Assembly: GCA_947494695.1 (NCBI GenBank)
Contig: CANLWB010000007.1
Coordinates: 186,001 to 250,000 of the forward strand
Reading direction: 5' to 3'
From: an uncultured Flavobacteriaceae bacterium
GTDB taxonomy: Bacteria > Bacteroidota > Bacteroidia > Flavobacteriales > Flavobacteriaceae
DNA length: 64,000 nucleotides
A program made the position numbers and the translations under genes. Under the pieces are notes generated by a model, which saw nothing but the letters and a program-made list of their open reading frames with translations, made no database searches and was not told the DNA's origin. This document shows positions 8,756 through 17,623 of this stretch, one piece after another; the stretch's first letter is position 1; every line of letters starts with the position of its first letter.

Positions 8756-9646
8756 ATGACTAATATTGCTGTTATTGGAGCAGGTACTATGGGTAATGGT
8801 ATCGCTCACACCTTTGCACAAAAAGGTTTTAAAGTTCAACTTATAGATATAAGTGAAACATCTCTTAAAAAAGGTATAGATACCATCACCAGAAACCTGG
8901 ATAGAATGGTGGCCAAGGAGAAAATTTCTGAAGCCGATAAATCTGAAACTTTATCAAACATTGCAACATTTACAAGCATAGAGGATGGTGTAAAAACATC
9001 AGATTTAGTTGTTGAAGCGGCTACCGAAAATGTAGACCTAAAACTTAAAATTTTCAAGCAACTGGACGACGTTTGCTCAAAAGATACCATTTTAGCCTCT
9101 AATACTTCTTCTATTTCTATCACTCAAATAGCTGCTACGACATCCAGACCGGATAAAGTTATTGGGATGCACTTTATGAACCCCGTGCCTATCATGAAAT
9201 TGGTTGAAATTATACGCGGATACAGCACGAGTGACGAGGTAACCAAAAGTATTATGGACATGTCCGTTACCCTGGGAAAAACACCCGTAGAAGTTAATGA
9301 TTATCCTGGTTTCGTGGCAAATCGTATTTTAATGCCAATGATTAACGAATCTATCGAAACGCTTTATAATGGTGTAGCCGGAGTGCATGAGATTGATACC
9401 GTTATGAAATTAGGTATGGCACACCCAATGGGGCCATTACAGTTAGCCGATTTTATTGGTTTAGACGTTTGTTTATCTATTCTTAATGTGATGTACAACG
9501 GATTTAAAAATCCAAAATATGCACCCTGTCCCTTACTGGTAAATATGGTAATGGCAGGTAAATTAGGAGTGAAATCTGGGGAAGGGTTTTACGATTATTC
9601 GGAAAGCAGAAAAGCCGAGATTGTGGCTGGGCAGTTTTTGAGGTGA
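8756..9646 (+). CDS. 3-hydroxyacyl-CoA (3-hydroxybutyryl-CoA) dehydrogenase
   Basis: 296 residues. The N-terminal NAD-binding motif is IGAGTMGNGIAHTFAQKG (about 6-23). LASNTSSISIT and GMHFMNPVPIMKLVEI hold the catalytic His of the His-Glu pair. DYPGFVANRILMPMINE begins the C-terminal helical dimerisation domain. Single-domain enzymes of this length oxidise short-chain 3-hydroxyacyl-CoA to 3-oxoacyl-CoA in fatty-acid, butyrate or phenylacetate pathways. No other beta-oxidation gene is adjacent, so the exact pathway is open. Second gene of a likely operon; the downstream 130 bp are repeat-rich. Confidence 0.92.
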   Translation: MTNIAVIGAGTMGNGIAHTFAQKGFKVQLIDISETSLKKGIDTITRNLDRMVAKEKISEADKSETLSNIATFTSIEDGVKTSDLVVEAATENVDLKLKIFKQLDDVCSKDTILASNTSSISITQIAATTSRPDKVIGMHFMNPVPIMKLVEIIRGYSTSDEVTKSIMDMSVTLGKTPVEVNDYPGFVANRILMPMINESIETLYNGVAGVHEIDTVMKLGMAHPMGPLQLADFIGLDVCLSILNVMYNGFKNPKYAPCPLLVNMVMAGKLGVKSGEGFYDYSESRKAEIVAGQFLR

Positions 9647-9665
9647 ATATAGTTTGTGGTGTTTG

Positions 9666-9726
9666 GTGAGCAGTATTCAGTGAGCAGTAATCAGTATTCA
9701 GTGTTCAGTGAGCAGTATTCAGTGGG
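9666..9726. repeat. Left low-complexity repeat flanking the IVP gene
   Basis: Degenerate tandem units built from CAGTATTCAGTGAG. Positions 9671-9687 (CAGTATTCAGTGAGCAG) are the exact reverse complement of 10273-10289 on the other side of the four-helix-bundle gene. Confidence 0.8.
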
Positions 9727-9775
9727 TCGTGCGTAATAGATAGCAGTTGTTAAATTAAAAATTAAGAGTTTTATA

Positions 9776-10141
9776 ATGAGATTTCAGGATTTATTAGCTT
9801 ATAGAAAATCGTTCGATTTGGCTATGAAAACTTTTCATCTATCAAAACGTTTTCCTAAAGAAGAAACATATTCTTTAACCGATCAGATTAGAAGATCCTC
9901 AAGAAGTGTATCTACCAATATTTCTGAAGCTTACCGTAAAAGACGATATCCTAAACATTTCATAAGTAAATTAACAGATAGTGATGCTGAGAATTCGGAA
10001 ACACAAACGTGGTTAGAGTTTTCATTACATTCTGAATATATCTCAAAAGAAACCTTCACCACACTAATGGATGAAAGTATTGAAGTTGGTAAGCTAATTA
10101 ATTATATGATTCAAAACCCAGGGAAATTTGGTTCAAAATAG
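9776..10141 (+). CDS. Four-helix-bundle protein (S23/23S rRNA intervening-sequence type)
   Basis: 121 residues beginning MRFQDLLAYRKSFDLAMKTF, the usual start of this family, followed by LTDQIRRSSRSVSTNISEAY, the central conserved helix. Homologues are encoded inside intervening sequences of 23S rRNA genes in several bacteria and also as free chromosomal genes, frequent in Bacteroidota. The fold is a pentameric four-helix bundle related to Avd of diversity-generating retroelements. Function is unknown. Here it is not in an rRNA gene but lies between inverted repeats (9666-9726 and 10256-10400), recalling the stem-loop layout of rRNA intervening sequences. No reverse transcriptase is seen nearby. 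Confidence 0.88.
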   Translation: MRFQDLLAYRKSFDLAMKTFHLSKRFPKEETYSLTDQIRRSSRSVSTNISEAYRKRRYPKHFISKLTDSDAENSETQTWLEFSLHSEYISKETFTTLMDESIEVGKLINYMIQNPGKFGSK

Positions 10142-10192
10142 CAAAACTGTTTAAAAAATATTGATTACTATATGTTGCACTGAGCATTAATA

Positions 10193-10400
10193 TTTTCTCG
10201 CAAAGGCACCAAGACTTGAAGAATAAAATTGAACACATTATATATCGCTTATCGATCACTACATACTGAGCACTGCTCACTGAATACTGAACACTAAAAC
10301 TTTCTCACAAAGACATTAAAACGCAAAAAATAAAACTGATCACTACAAACAAAACACCGTTTACTGAATACTGATTACTAAATACCGATTACTAAAAACT
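10193..10400. repeat. Right low-complexity repeats flanking the IVP gene
   Basis: It contains 10256-10295 with CTGCTCACTGAATACTG (10273-10289), the exact inverted copy of 9671-9687. Degenerate copies of GAATACTGATTACTAA follow at 10360-10395. Two degenerate TTTCTCxCAAAGxC units (about 10195 and 10301) resemble the 'CGCAAAG' repeats scattered in Bacteroidota genomes. No gene is visible between 10142 and 10413. Confidence 0.75.
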
Positions 10401-10413
10401 ACACACAATAAAC

Positions 10414-11652
10414 ATGGCAAAAATCATCCCCTTTAAGGCAGTAAGGCCAACACGAGATAAAGTCAGTTTAGTTGCTGCACGTTCCTACCAAACATACACC
10501 TTAGCAGAGCGCGAATCTAGAATGAGTTACAATCCATTTTCGTTTTTGCATATTATTAACCCTGGATACAAATATCACAAGGATATTTCGGGGCAAGACA
10601 GATATAAACTAGTGAGAAACCGTTATCTGGAATTTAAAGAAGACCGAATTTTTATGCAGGATGAAATCCCCTGCTATTACATCTATAAAATTGTTAATAG
10701 AGAAGGCACTGCTTTTTCGGGAATTGTTGCGGCGGCTAGTGCCGAAGATTACGAAAAAGACCTTATTAAAAAACACGAAGATACTATTGAGTATCGGGAA
10801 AATGTCTTTAAGGATTACTTAAAATCAGTTCGCTTTAATGCAGAACCGGTACTTCTAACTTATCCGGACAATGATGTGGTTGCTAACATCATTTCTGAAA
10901 TTCAAAAAGACAGAGCAGAATACGAGTTTACAACAACATATAGAGACACGCATTATTTATGGAAACTCGATGATTCTAAATTAATCGATGTGCTACAAAA
11001 TGAATTCGAAAGTATCGATACCATTTATATTGCAGATGGACACCACAGATCGGCATCTTCATACTTACTGGCTAAAGATTCGAAATCTGAAAACAATGAA
11101 CACACCGGAAACGAACCTTATAATTATTTTATGACCTATTTAATTCCGGAGTCCGACTTAAGAATTCATGAGTTTAACAGGTTGATTAAAGATTTAAACG
11201 GACTGAGCAAAGAAGCATTCTTAATTAAGCTAGATGCCATGTATCGCATTGAAAATAGAGGAAACGAATTATATAAGCCCAATGGAAAACATCACTTTTG
11301 CATGTATTTAGATGGAGAGTTCTATTCACTTTATCTAAGAAAAAGTAATTATACCTTCGAAAACCCTTTAGACGCTTTAGATACCCAAATTCTCTATAAA
11401 ACTATTTTGGAGCCCATTTTGGGGATTTCAGATTTGCGTAATGACAAGCGCATCGATTATTCTCATGGGAAAAACGATCTGGTAACTATAAAAAGCAAGG
11501 TAGATAGCGGTGAATTTAAAGTAGGCTTCGGTTTAGTTCCCATAACCATAGATGAAATGAAAGCCATCGCCAATAACCATTTAACTATGCCCCCTAAAAG
11601 CACTTTTATTGAACCTAAACTACGAAGTGGTGTTACAATTTACGAGTTTTAA
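10414..11652 (+). CDS. DUF1015 family protein
   Basis: 412 residues matching the DUF1015 layout: MAKIIPFKAVRPTRDKVSLV at the start, NPFSFLHIINPGYK, YYIYKIVNREGTAFSGIVA, then IYIADGHHRSASSYLLAK, the most conserved block with the ADGHHR signature. Such proteins occur in most Bacteroidota and other anaerobes, often beside serine or amino-acid metabolism genes. Biochemical function is unknown; a hydrolase role has been suggested only from the His-rich block. The yggS gene follows 72 bp downstream, so the two may form one transcript. Confidence 0.85.
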   Translation: MAKIIPFKAVRPTRDKVSLVAARSYQTYTLAERESRMSYNPFSFLHIINPGYKYHKDISGQDRYKLVRNRYLEFKEDRIFMQDEIPCYYIYKIVNREGTAFSGIVAAASAEDYEKDLIKKHEDTIEYRENVFKDYLKSVRFNAEPVLLTYPDNDVVANIISEIQKDRAEYEFTTTYRDTHYLWKLDDSKLIDVLQNEFESIDTIYIADGHHRSASSYLLAKDSKSENNEHTGNEPYNYFMTYLIPESDLRIHEFNRLIKDLNGLSKEAFLIKLDAMYRIENRGNELYKPNGKHHFCMYLDGEFYSLYLRKSNYTFENPLDALDTQILYKTILEPILGISDLRNDKRIDYSHGKNDLVTIKSKVDSGEFKVGFGLVPITIDEMKAIANNHLTMPPKSTFIEPKLRSGVTIYEF

Positions 11653-11724
11653 AAAAAAGTTATTATTTTGTTCCCCATTAACCCATTGAACAACTCCAAC
11701 AGACAAAAGCACCAAACATATAAG

Positions 11725-12399
11725 ATGAGCATACCGCAAAACCTTCAAAGCATAAAATCATCATTACCCGAACACGTTACTCTAGTCGCCGTTTCTAAAA
11801 CAAAACCCATTAGTGATTTAATGGAGGCCTACAATGCCGGTCAGCGTATTTTTGGAGAAAATAAAATTCAGGAAATGGCCAACAAGCACGAAGACATGCC
11901 AAAAGATGTGGAATGGCATATGATCGGGCATGTTCAAAGTAACAAAGTAAAATATATGGCGTCCTTTGTGCGTTTAATTCATGGTGTCGACAATTTGAAG
12001 CTTTTAAAAGAAATAAACAAACAGGCCTTAAAACATAATAGAGTTATTGATTGTTTGCTTCAAATAAAAATTGCTTCAGAAGATTCTAAATTTGGGATGA
12101 GTCCTAATGACACTATCGACATGATAACGTCTGAATCTTTTTCTGAATTGAAAAACATTAGAGTTGTGGGGGTAATGGGAATGGCGACATTCACCAGTGA
12201 TATCAATCAAATCGAAGGAGAATTCAAATATCTAAAACGTACGTTTGAGACTCTAAAACAGATAAAAACAGAATCGCCTAACTACCATTTAAATACCATT
12301 AGTATGGGCATGAGTGGTGATTATCAGTTAGCTATTGCTTGTGGAAGTACCATGATTCGAGTTGGAAGTAGTATATTTGGAGCACGAAATTATCATTAA
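11725..12399 (+). CDS. YggS-family PLP homeostasis protein
   Basis: 224 residues from the ATG at 11725; the frame is open back to 11668, but only this start gives the usual family N-terminus. Alanine-racemase-like barrel: VTLVAVSKTKPISDL carries the PLP-binding Lys, then FGENKIQEM, WHMIGHVQSNKVKY, VIDCLLQIKIASEDSKFGM and the phosphate-binding end STMIRVGSSIFGAR. Members bind pyridoxal 5'-phosphate without clear catalysis and keep free PLP and vitamer pools balanced. Cytoplasmic; downstream of the DUF1015 gene on the same strand. Confidence 0.93.
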   Translation: MSIPQNLQSIKSSLPEHVTLVAVSKTKPISDLMEAYNAGQRIFGENKIQEMANKHEDMPKDVEWHMIGHVQSNKVKYMASFVRLIHGVDNLKLLKEINKQALKHNRVIDCLLQIKIASEDSKFGMSPNDTIDMITSESFSELKNIRVVGVMGMATFTSDINQIEGEFKYLKRTFETLKQIKTESPNYHLNTISMGMSGDYQLAIACGSTMIRVGSSIFGARNYH

Positions 12400-12519
12400 G
12401 CATATTTCTAGAGGGGTGTAAAATATGTTTTAAGTAAAGTTTTCGTCTTACAGATTTATTGTTAATCTGAAGGTTTAAGAAGGCTTAACTAGTAAAAAAA
12501 GAAAAACACATAAACATTT

Positions 12520-13890
12520 TTGTACGCAATACTAGACATAGAAACTACCGGGGGCAAGTATAACGAGGAAGGCATTACGGAAATTGCAATCTACAAATAC
12601 GATGGGCATGATATCATAGACCAATTTATCAGTCTTATTAATCCGGAACGAGAGATTCAACCATTTGTAGTAAACCTGACGGGCATTAACAGCAATATGC
12701 TCCGCAATGCACCCAAATTTTATGAAATTGCCAAACGCGTGGTAGAAATTACCAACGATTGTATTATCGTAGCACATAACGCGCAATTTGATTATAGAAT
12801 TTTACAAACCGAGTTCGACCGTTTAGGATTCGAATATGAAAGAAAATCGCTTTGTACTGTCGAGCTTTCAAAAAAATTAATCCCAGGTCAACCTTCATAT
12901 AGCTTAGGCAAACTTGTTAGATCTCTGGGTATTCCGGTAGCAGACAGGCACCGAGCTTCTGGGGATGCTATGGCAACTGTAAGATTGTTTAAAAGACTAT
13001 TGGATAAAGATACCGCCAAAACCATTATTCAAGAGTCTATTAGTGTAAACCCCAAGCACCAATTGGAGCCCAAACATATTGATATCATTAAAAATTTACC
13101 CGCGGCAACTGGTGTTTATTACATTCATAAAGCCAATGGGGATATTATTTACATTGGAAAAAGCAACAATATAAAAAAACGTATTAATCAACACTTTACC
13201 AGCACGAATCAAAAGGCCAAAAAAATTCAGGCTCAAGTGACTGCCGTAACTTACGAAACCACTGGTAGTGAGCTAGTTGCTCTTTTAAAAGAAAGTGAAG
13301 AAATAAAACGAGTTAAACCCATGTTTAACAGAGCTTTACGAAGAACCATCTTTACTTATGCTTTATATAGTTTTGTCGATGAAAACCATTATATAAATTT
13401 AAAAATTGATAAAGCCGACGGAAGAAAAAATCCAATCACCACGTTTAGTAATAAACAAAGTGGTAAAAGTTTTATGGTTAAAGCCATAGATGAATATAAT
13501 CTATGTCAAAAACTAACTGGTATATACAAAACACAAAACAGTTGTTTTAATTACGATATAAAAAGTTGTAATGGGGCCTGTATACAGGAAGAACCACCTG
13601 AATCTTATAATGAACGCGTACGACAACTACTATCTAAAAATAGTTATGCGAATAAAAACATGGTTATTATAGACAAAGGTCGAGATGTAGATGAGCGCAG
13701 TGCCATTCTTATAGAAGATGGGATTTTTAAAGGCTTAGGTTTCTTTAATCTTAACTATCAAATAAATAATATCGAGGTTTTGGAGTCCATTATCACGCCC
13801 ATGAATAACGACCGAGATACCCAACATATCATACAAAGCTACTTACGTAAAAACAAAAAAGTAAAACAAATAGTATTTGATAAAGTATGA
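12520..13890 (+). CDS. DnaQ-like exonuclease fused to a GIY-YIG nuclease
   Basis: 456 residues. Residues 1-165 form a DEDDh 3'-5' exonuclease: Asp6/Glu8 (DIETTGG), Asp91 (HNAQFDYRIL) and His144/Asp149 (HRASGDA). Residues about 195-275 form a UvrC/Cho-type GIY-YIG domain (GVYYIHKANGD, YIGKSNNIKKRINQH). The remainder lacks the UvrC C-terminal endonuclease half. Similar fusions are known in Bacteroidota and actinobacteria and are thought to act in DNA repair. The start must be TTG 12520: an in-frame TAA sits at 12511, and no ATG/GTG precedes the catalytic Asp6/Glu8. The DUF3857 gene overlaps its stop by 4 bp. Confidence 0.9.
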   Translation: MYAILDIETTGGKYNEEGITEIAIYKYDGHDIIDQFISLINPEREIQPFVVNLTGINSNMLRNAPKFYEIAKRVVEITNDCIIVAHNAQFDYRILQTEFDRLGFEYERKSLCTVELSKKLIPGQPSYSLGKLVRSLGIPVADRHRASGDAMATVRLFKRLLDKDTAKTIIQESISVNPKHQLEPKHIDIIKNLPAATGVYYIHKANGDIIYIGKSNNIKKRINQHFTSTNQKAKKIQAQVTAVTYETTGSELVALLKESEEIKRVKPMFNRALRRTIFTYALYSFVDENHYINLKIDKADGRKNPITTFSNKQSGKSFMVKAIDEYNLCQKLTGIYKTQNSCFNYDIKSCNGACIQEEPPESYNERVRQLLSKNSYANKNMVIIDKGRDVDERSAILIEDGIFKGLGFFNLNYQINNIEVLESIITPMNNDRDTQHIIQSYLRKNKKVKQIVFDKV

Positions 13891-15848
13891 GGAAAATTAT
13901 TCTAATTCTATTCCTAATCTCTAATCTAAACCTGCTTGCTCAATCACAATTTAATGCTGCTTCTTACAGAGTAACTCTTGGTGATCTTAAAACGAATGCT
14001 TTCGAGAAAGACTCTACAGCTAACGCCTTAATAATATACAAGGCCGGAAATAGTTTTGTAGACAGAGCCGAATACGATTTAAGAACCAAAGTACAAGAGA
14101 AAATAAAAATACTGAAAAAGGAAGGTTTTAATAAAACAGAAATTTCAATTCATTTATATAATAACGGCAGCAGAAGGGAAAAAGCTACAGACATTATAGC
14201 TACGACTTATAATCTCGAGAACGGAAAAGTTATTAAAACCAATTTACAGAAAAAAGATATTTTCAGAGAGAAGTACGATGACAATCATACTTTTGTAAAA
14301 TTCACATTGCCAAATATAAAAGAAGGCTCTGTAATCACTTATAGCTATACACTCATCTCTCCTTTTATGTTTAATTATAAAGGTTGGGATTTTCAAAGTG
14401 ACATCCCAACCCTATACAACGAATACAAAACAAGTATTCCTGGAAACTGGTATTATAATATTAAACTCATAGGGGGTAAAAAACTCACGACAAATACATC
14501 TGAGATTGAAAAAGATTGTTTAAGAAGCTCAGGAGGTGGAACTGCAAATTGTGCAAATCATGTTTATGCCATGAAAGATATTCCTGCTTTTATAGAAGAA
14601 GATCATATGACATCTAAAAGCAACTATTTGGCTAGGGTTGAATATGAATTACAAACCTTTAAAAGCTTTGATGGCATTGTGAATAATTATGCAAAAACAT
14701 GGAAAACAGTAGATCGAGAATTTAAAACAGATAAAGATATTGGAAAGCAATTAAACAAATCACTCAAAATTGAGGATGTATTGCCCGCTAGTACTATAAT
14801 CGAAGAAGATGTATTAAAAAAAGCCAAAGCCATTTACAGTCATATCCAAAAAAATTATACATGGAATGGAAACTATAGAATCTTTAAAGATGTGTCTGTA
14901 AAAGACTTAATAAAAAATAAATCGGGGAACGTATCATCTATAAACATTTTGCTTCATAATGTATTAAAAGCAGCGAATATAGAGGTGAAACCGGTATTGC
15001 TCTCCACCCGAAATAATGGGTTTGCAACAAAAGTTTTTCCGGTCATCTCAGAGTTTAACTATCTCATTGTTCAAGCTACTATACATGACAATGTTTATTA
15101 TCTCGATGCTACCGATAAATACCTAAGCTTCGGTGATGTTCCGTTTAGATGCTTAAATCACTATGGCAGGTTAATGGATTTTAAAAATGGTAGTGAATGG
15201 ATAGACATAGAACCTCGTAGGCCTTCGACCGTTCTTTATAGTGCAACGTTAAACTTAAACGAGAATGACATTATTTCTGGAAAAATCATCTCAAAACGCA
15301 CGGGCTACCATGCTTTAAAACGCAAGAAAAAATATTACCCGAACAGCGAAGCCTACCTTCTAAAACTTGAAAATGAATTTCCGTACATTGATATTTCTGA
15401 TTTCAAAGTTAACAGCGACGGAGTGACCAGCCCCGACTTTAAGGAAACCTATACGATTACATATAATTATGAAGACACCGGAGATCACATTTATTTGAAT
15501 CCGTTTTTCGTCGTTTTTTTTAACGAAAACCCCTTTAAACTTCAGGAAAGAACATATCCTATTGATTTTGGTTTTAAAGACTCTTACTACTATTCTTTTA
15601 AACTTCAATTTGACAACACTAAATATGATATCATCGAACATCCAAAAACAAAAAACCTTGCTTTACCCAATAAAGCAGGCAGAGTCATGTTCTCCTCAAA
15701 AACACTTGGAAATCATATTTTTATATCTATCAGAATAGATTTTAACAAATCGATTTATAATCCGGAATATTACCCCTACCTAAAGGAGTTTATGAATGAA
15801 ATTGTTAATATTCAAACGAATTCTCTTGTACTTTTAAAGAAAAAGTAA
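13887..15848 (+). CDS. DUF3857/transglutaminase-like secreted protein
   Basis: 653 residues with signal peptide MRKIILILFLISNLNLLAQS. The N-terminal two-thirds matches the DUF3857 beta-rich domain (YDLRTKVQEKIKIL, VKFTLPNIKEGSVITYSYT, FQSDIPTLYNEYKTSIPG). Residues about 310-400 resemble a transglutaminase-like core (SHIQKNYTWNGNYRIF, LKAANIEVKPVLLSTRNNG). At the position of the nucleophilic Cys I read GNVSSINILL with Ser, so it is probably not an active Cys enzyme, as is common in Bacteroidota members. Periplasmic or outer-membrane associated; role unknown. Its ATG overlaps the preceding gene's TGA by 4 bp, indicating translational coupling. Confidence 0.85.
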   Translation: MRKIILILFLISNLNLLAQSQFNAASYRVTLGDLKTNAFEKDSTANALIIYKAGNSFVDRAEYDLRTKVQEKIKILKKEGFNKTEISIHLYNNGSRREKATDIIATTYNLENGKVIKTNLQKKDIFREKYDDNHTFVKFTLPNIKEGSVITYSYTLISPFMFNYKGWDFQSDIPTLYNEYKTSIPGNWYYNIKLIGGKKLTTNTSEIEKDCLRSSGGGTANCANHVYAMKDIPAFIEEDHMTSKSNYLARVEYELQTFKSFDGIVNNYAKTWKTVDREFKTDKDIGKQLNKSLKIEDVLPASTIIEEDVLKKAKAIYSHIQKNYTWNGNYRIFKDVSVKDLIKNKSGNVSSINILLHNVLKAANIEVKPVLLSTRNNGFATKVFPVISEFNYLIVQATIHDNVYYLDATDKYLSFGDVPFRCLNHYGRLMDFKNGSEWIDIEPRRPSTVLYSATLNLNENDIISGKIISKRTGYHALKRKKKYYPNSEAYLLKLENEFPYIDISDFKVNSDGVTSPDFKETYTITYNYEDTGDHIYLNPFFVVFFNENPFKLQERTYPIDFGFKDSYYYSFKLQFDNTKYDIIEHPKTKNLALPNKAGRVMFSSKTLGNHIFISIRIDFNKSIYNPEYYPYLKEFMNEIVNIQTNSLVLLKKK

Positions 15849-15859
15849 TCTATCTTTCT

Positions 15860-15867
15860 TAATTTTG
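15860..15867 (+). promoter_or_regulatory. -7 box of the K+ channel gene, nearly leaderless
   Basis: TAATTTTG, a perfect TAnnTTTG box, with only 5 nt before the ATG at 15873. Confidence 0.5.
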
Positions 15868-15872
15868 AATTC

Positions 15873-16721
15873 ATGGATAAAACCAAAAAAAGGCATTGGA
15901 AAATAAGACTTCATGAAATGATTTATGAAGCCGATACACCTGTCGGGAAATTGTTTGACATTATTCTATTTGTAACCATTATTGCAAGTATTATTCTCGT
16001 TATGCTTGAAAGTGTTAAGGCTTTCGATGCTAAATACCATAATTTCCTAAACATTTCGGAATGGGTTATTACCATACTTTTTACTTTAGAGTATATTGCC
16101 CGAATGATTACGGTAAAAAAGCCTTATAAATACGTTATGAGCTTTTATGGAGTTATCGATTTTCTGGCAACCATTCCAAAATATGTATCTCTTATTTTTG
16201 GTGGTGTTCATGCCCTGGCAGCGCTACGTGCTTTGCGTTTATTAAGAATTTTCCGGATTTTGAAATTAGCGCGATATTTAGGTGCATCCAATACCCTGAT
16301 TAAAGCATTAAAAGCAAGTCGGGTAAAAATATCTGTTTTTCTCTTTGCTGTTATTATAGTTGCCATTATTTTAGGAACCATTATGTATTTAGTAGAAGGC
16401 GATGAAGCCGGTTTTACAAGTATTCCAACCAGTGTTTATTGGTGTATTGTAACCCTCACCACTGTTGGATATGGAGATATCTCACCAATAACGCCATTAG
16501 GACAGTTTATAGCCTCTTTAATTATGATTTTGGGCTATGGTATCATTGCTGTTCCAACGGGGATCGTTTCTGCAGAATACACGTCACAGAGCAAATCCAA
16601 AAGGAAAACAGAGAAATATATCCCTCTCAATTCACAATCCTGTGTAAATTGCATGACAGAAAAACATAGGGATGATGCAGAATTTTGCTATAAATGTGGT
16701 CATAATTTACATGATGAATAA
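15873..16721 (+). CDS. Six-TM voltage-gated-type K+ channel with zinc ribbon
   Basis: 282 residues. Six membrane segments: S1 about 30-50, S2 about 60-80, S3 near 95-110, an Arg-rich S4 (ALRALRLLRIFRILKLARYL), S5 about 148-172, the pore with selectivity filter TTVGYGD at 196-202, and S6 about 212-235. The S4 Arg spacing fits a voltage sensor. After a basic linker the C-terminus has CxxC pairs at Cys257/260 and Cys272/275, a small zinc-ribbon. Inner membrane; gates potassium efflux. The last 8 bp overlap the start of miaA, so the two are co-transcribed. Confidence 0.92.
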   Translation: MDKTKKRHWKIRLHEMIYEADTPVGKLFDIILFVTIIASIILVMLESVKAFDAKYHNFLNISEWVITILFTLEYIARMITVKKPYKYVMSFYGVIDFLATIPKYVSLIFGGVHALAALRALRLLRIFRILKLARYLGASNTLIKALKASRVKISVFLFAVIIVAIILGTIMYLVEGDEAGFTSIPTSVYWCIVTLTTVGYGDISPITPLGQFIASLIMILGYGIIAVPTGIVSAEYTSQSKSKRKTEKYIPLNSQSCVNCMTEKHRDDAEFCYKCGHNLHDE

Positions 16722-17616
16722 GATACTTGTCTCTATTGTTGGTCCCACTGCCATTGGAAAAACGGCTTTAAGCATAAAATTAGCGAATCATTTTAATACG
16801 GAGATTATATCTGCAGATTCGCGACAATTTTTCAAAGACATGCAAATTGGCACTGCTGCTCCTACTAACGAGGAATTGGCGGCCGCCAAACATCATTTTA
16901 TTCATCACAAATCTATTGAAGACCATTACAACGTCGGTGCCTTTGAGAGAGAAGCTATAAGTACAATAGATACGCTTTTTAAAACAACAGATATAGTAGT
17001 GATGGTTGGAGGTTCCGGATTATATGTTGACGCTGTTAATAACGGGCTGGATGATTTTCCAGATGTGGATAGCAATATAAGAGAAACGCTTAATAACGAT
17101 ATAAAAACTAAAGGGCTTTCCTTTTTGCAAGACCGTTTAAAGGTACTTGATCTAACCGCTTACAATACCATTGCTATAGACAACCCGCATCGTGTTATTA
17201 GAGCCCTGGAAATTTGTATTGGTACCGGGAAACCTTATTCCTCATTTTTAAAGAAAGGAACGATTAAACGAAACTTTAAATCGATTTATGTCGGACTAAC
17301 AGCAGAACGTCACATTATCTACGACCGTATTAACAGACGGGTGGACATTATGATGCAGGAAGGTCTGCTAGAAGAAGTTAAAAATTTGGTGTCTTTTAAA
17401 CATCTTAATGCCTTAAAAACAGTTGGCTATAAGGAGTTATTTAATTATTTGGACGACGAATGGCCTCTTGATTTTGCTGTTTCCGAAATAAAAAAGAATA
17501 CACGACGTTTTGCTAAGCGTCAACTCACCTGGTTTAAAAAGAACGAAGACACCCTTTGGTTTGATTATACAACCCCTGTTGAAGACATTATTAGTAAAAT
17601 AAAACAACATATTTAG
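16714..17616 (+). CDS. miaA: tRNA dimethylallyltransferase MiaA
   Basis: 300 residues. MiaA transfers a dimethylallyl group to A37 of tRNAs reading U-starting codons. P-loop GPTAIGKT at 10-17, the tRNA/substrate motif SADSRQ at 33-38, IGTAAPT, VGGSGLYVDAV, the NPHRVIRALEI block and the C-terminal FAKRQLTWFKKNE. ATGs lie at 16711 and 16714 in a row; the second gives the usual MNK start. Either overlaps the end of the K+ channel gene, so translation is probably coupled. Flavobacterial MiaA is typically this length. Confidence 0.95.
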   Translation: MNKILVSIVGPTAIGKTALSIKLANHFNTEIISADSRQFFKDMQIGTAAPTNEELAAAKHHFIHHKSIEDHYNVGAFEREAISTIDTLFKTTDIVVMVGGSGLYVDAVNNGLDDFPDVDSNIRETLNNDIKTKGLSFLQDRLKVLDLTAYNTIAIDNPHRVIRALEICIGTGKPYSSFLKKGTIKRNFKSIYVGLTAERHIIYDRINRRVDIMMQEGLLEEVKNLVSFKHLNALKTVGYKELFNYLDDEWPLDFAVSEIKKNTRRFAKRQLTWFKKNEDTLWFDYTTPVEDIISKIKQHI

Positions 17617-17623
17617 TAAAGTA

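Noticed and set aside
9663-9671. TTGGTGAGC as a LytTR-type repeat
   Set aside because: No partner 21 bp away on either side; part of the IVP-flanking low-complexity repeat.
9776-10141. Diversity-generating retroelement (Avd-like protein)
   Set aside because: No reverse transcriptase, template repeat or variable repeat nearby; the sequence fits the S23/IVP branch.
12515-12522. CATTTTTG as a -7 box for the exonuclease gene
   Set aside because: It overlaps the obligatory TTG start, so transcription from it would begin inside the gene; probably chance.
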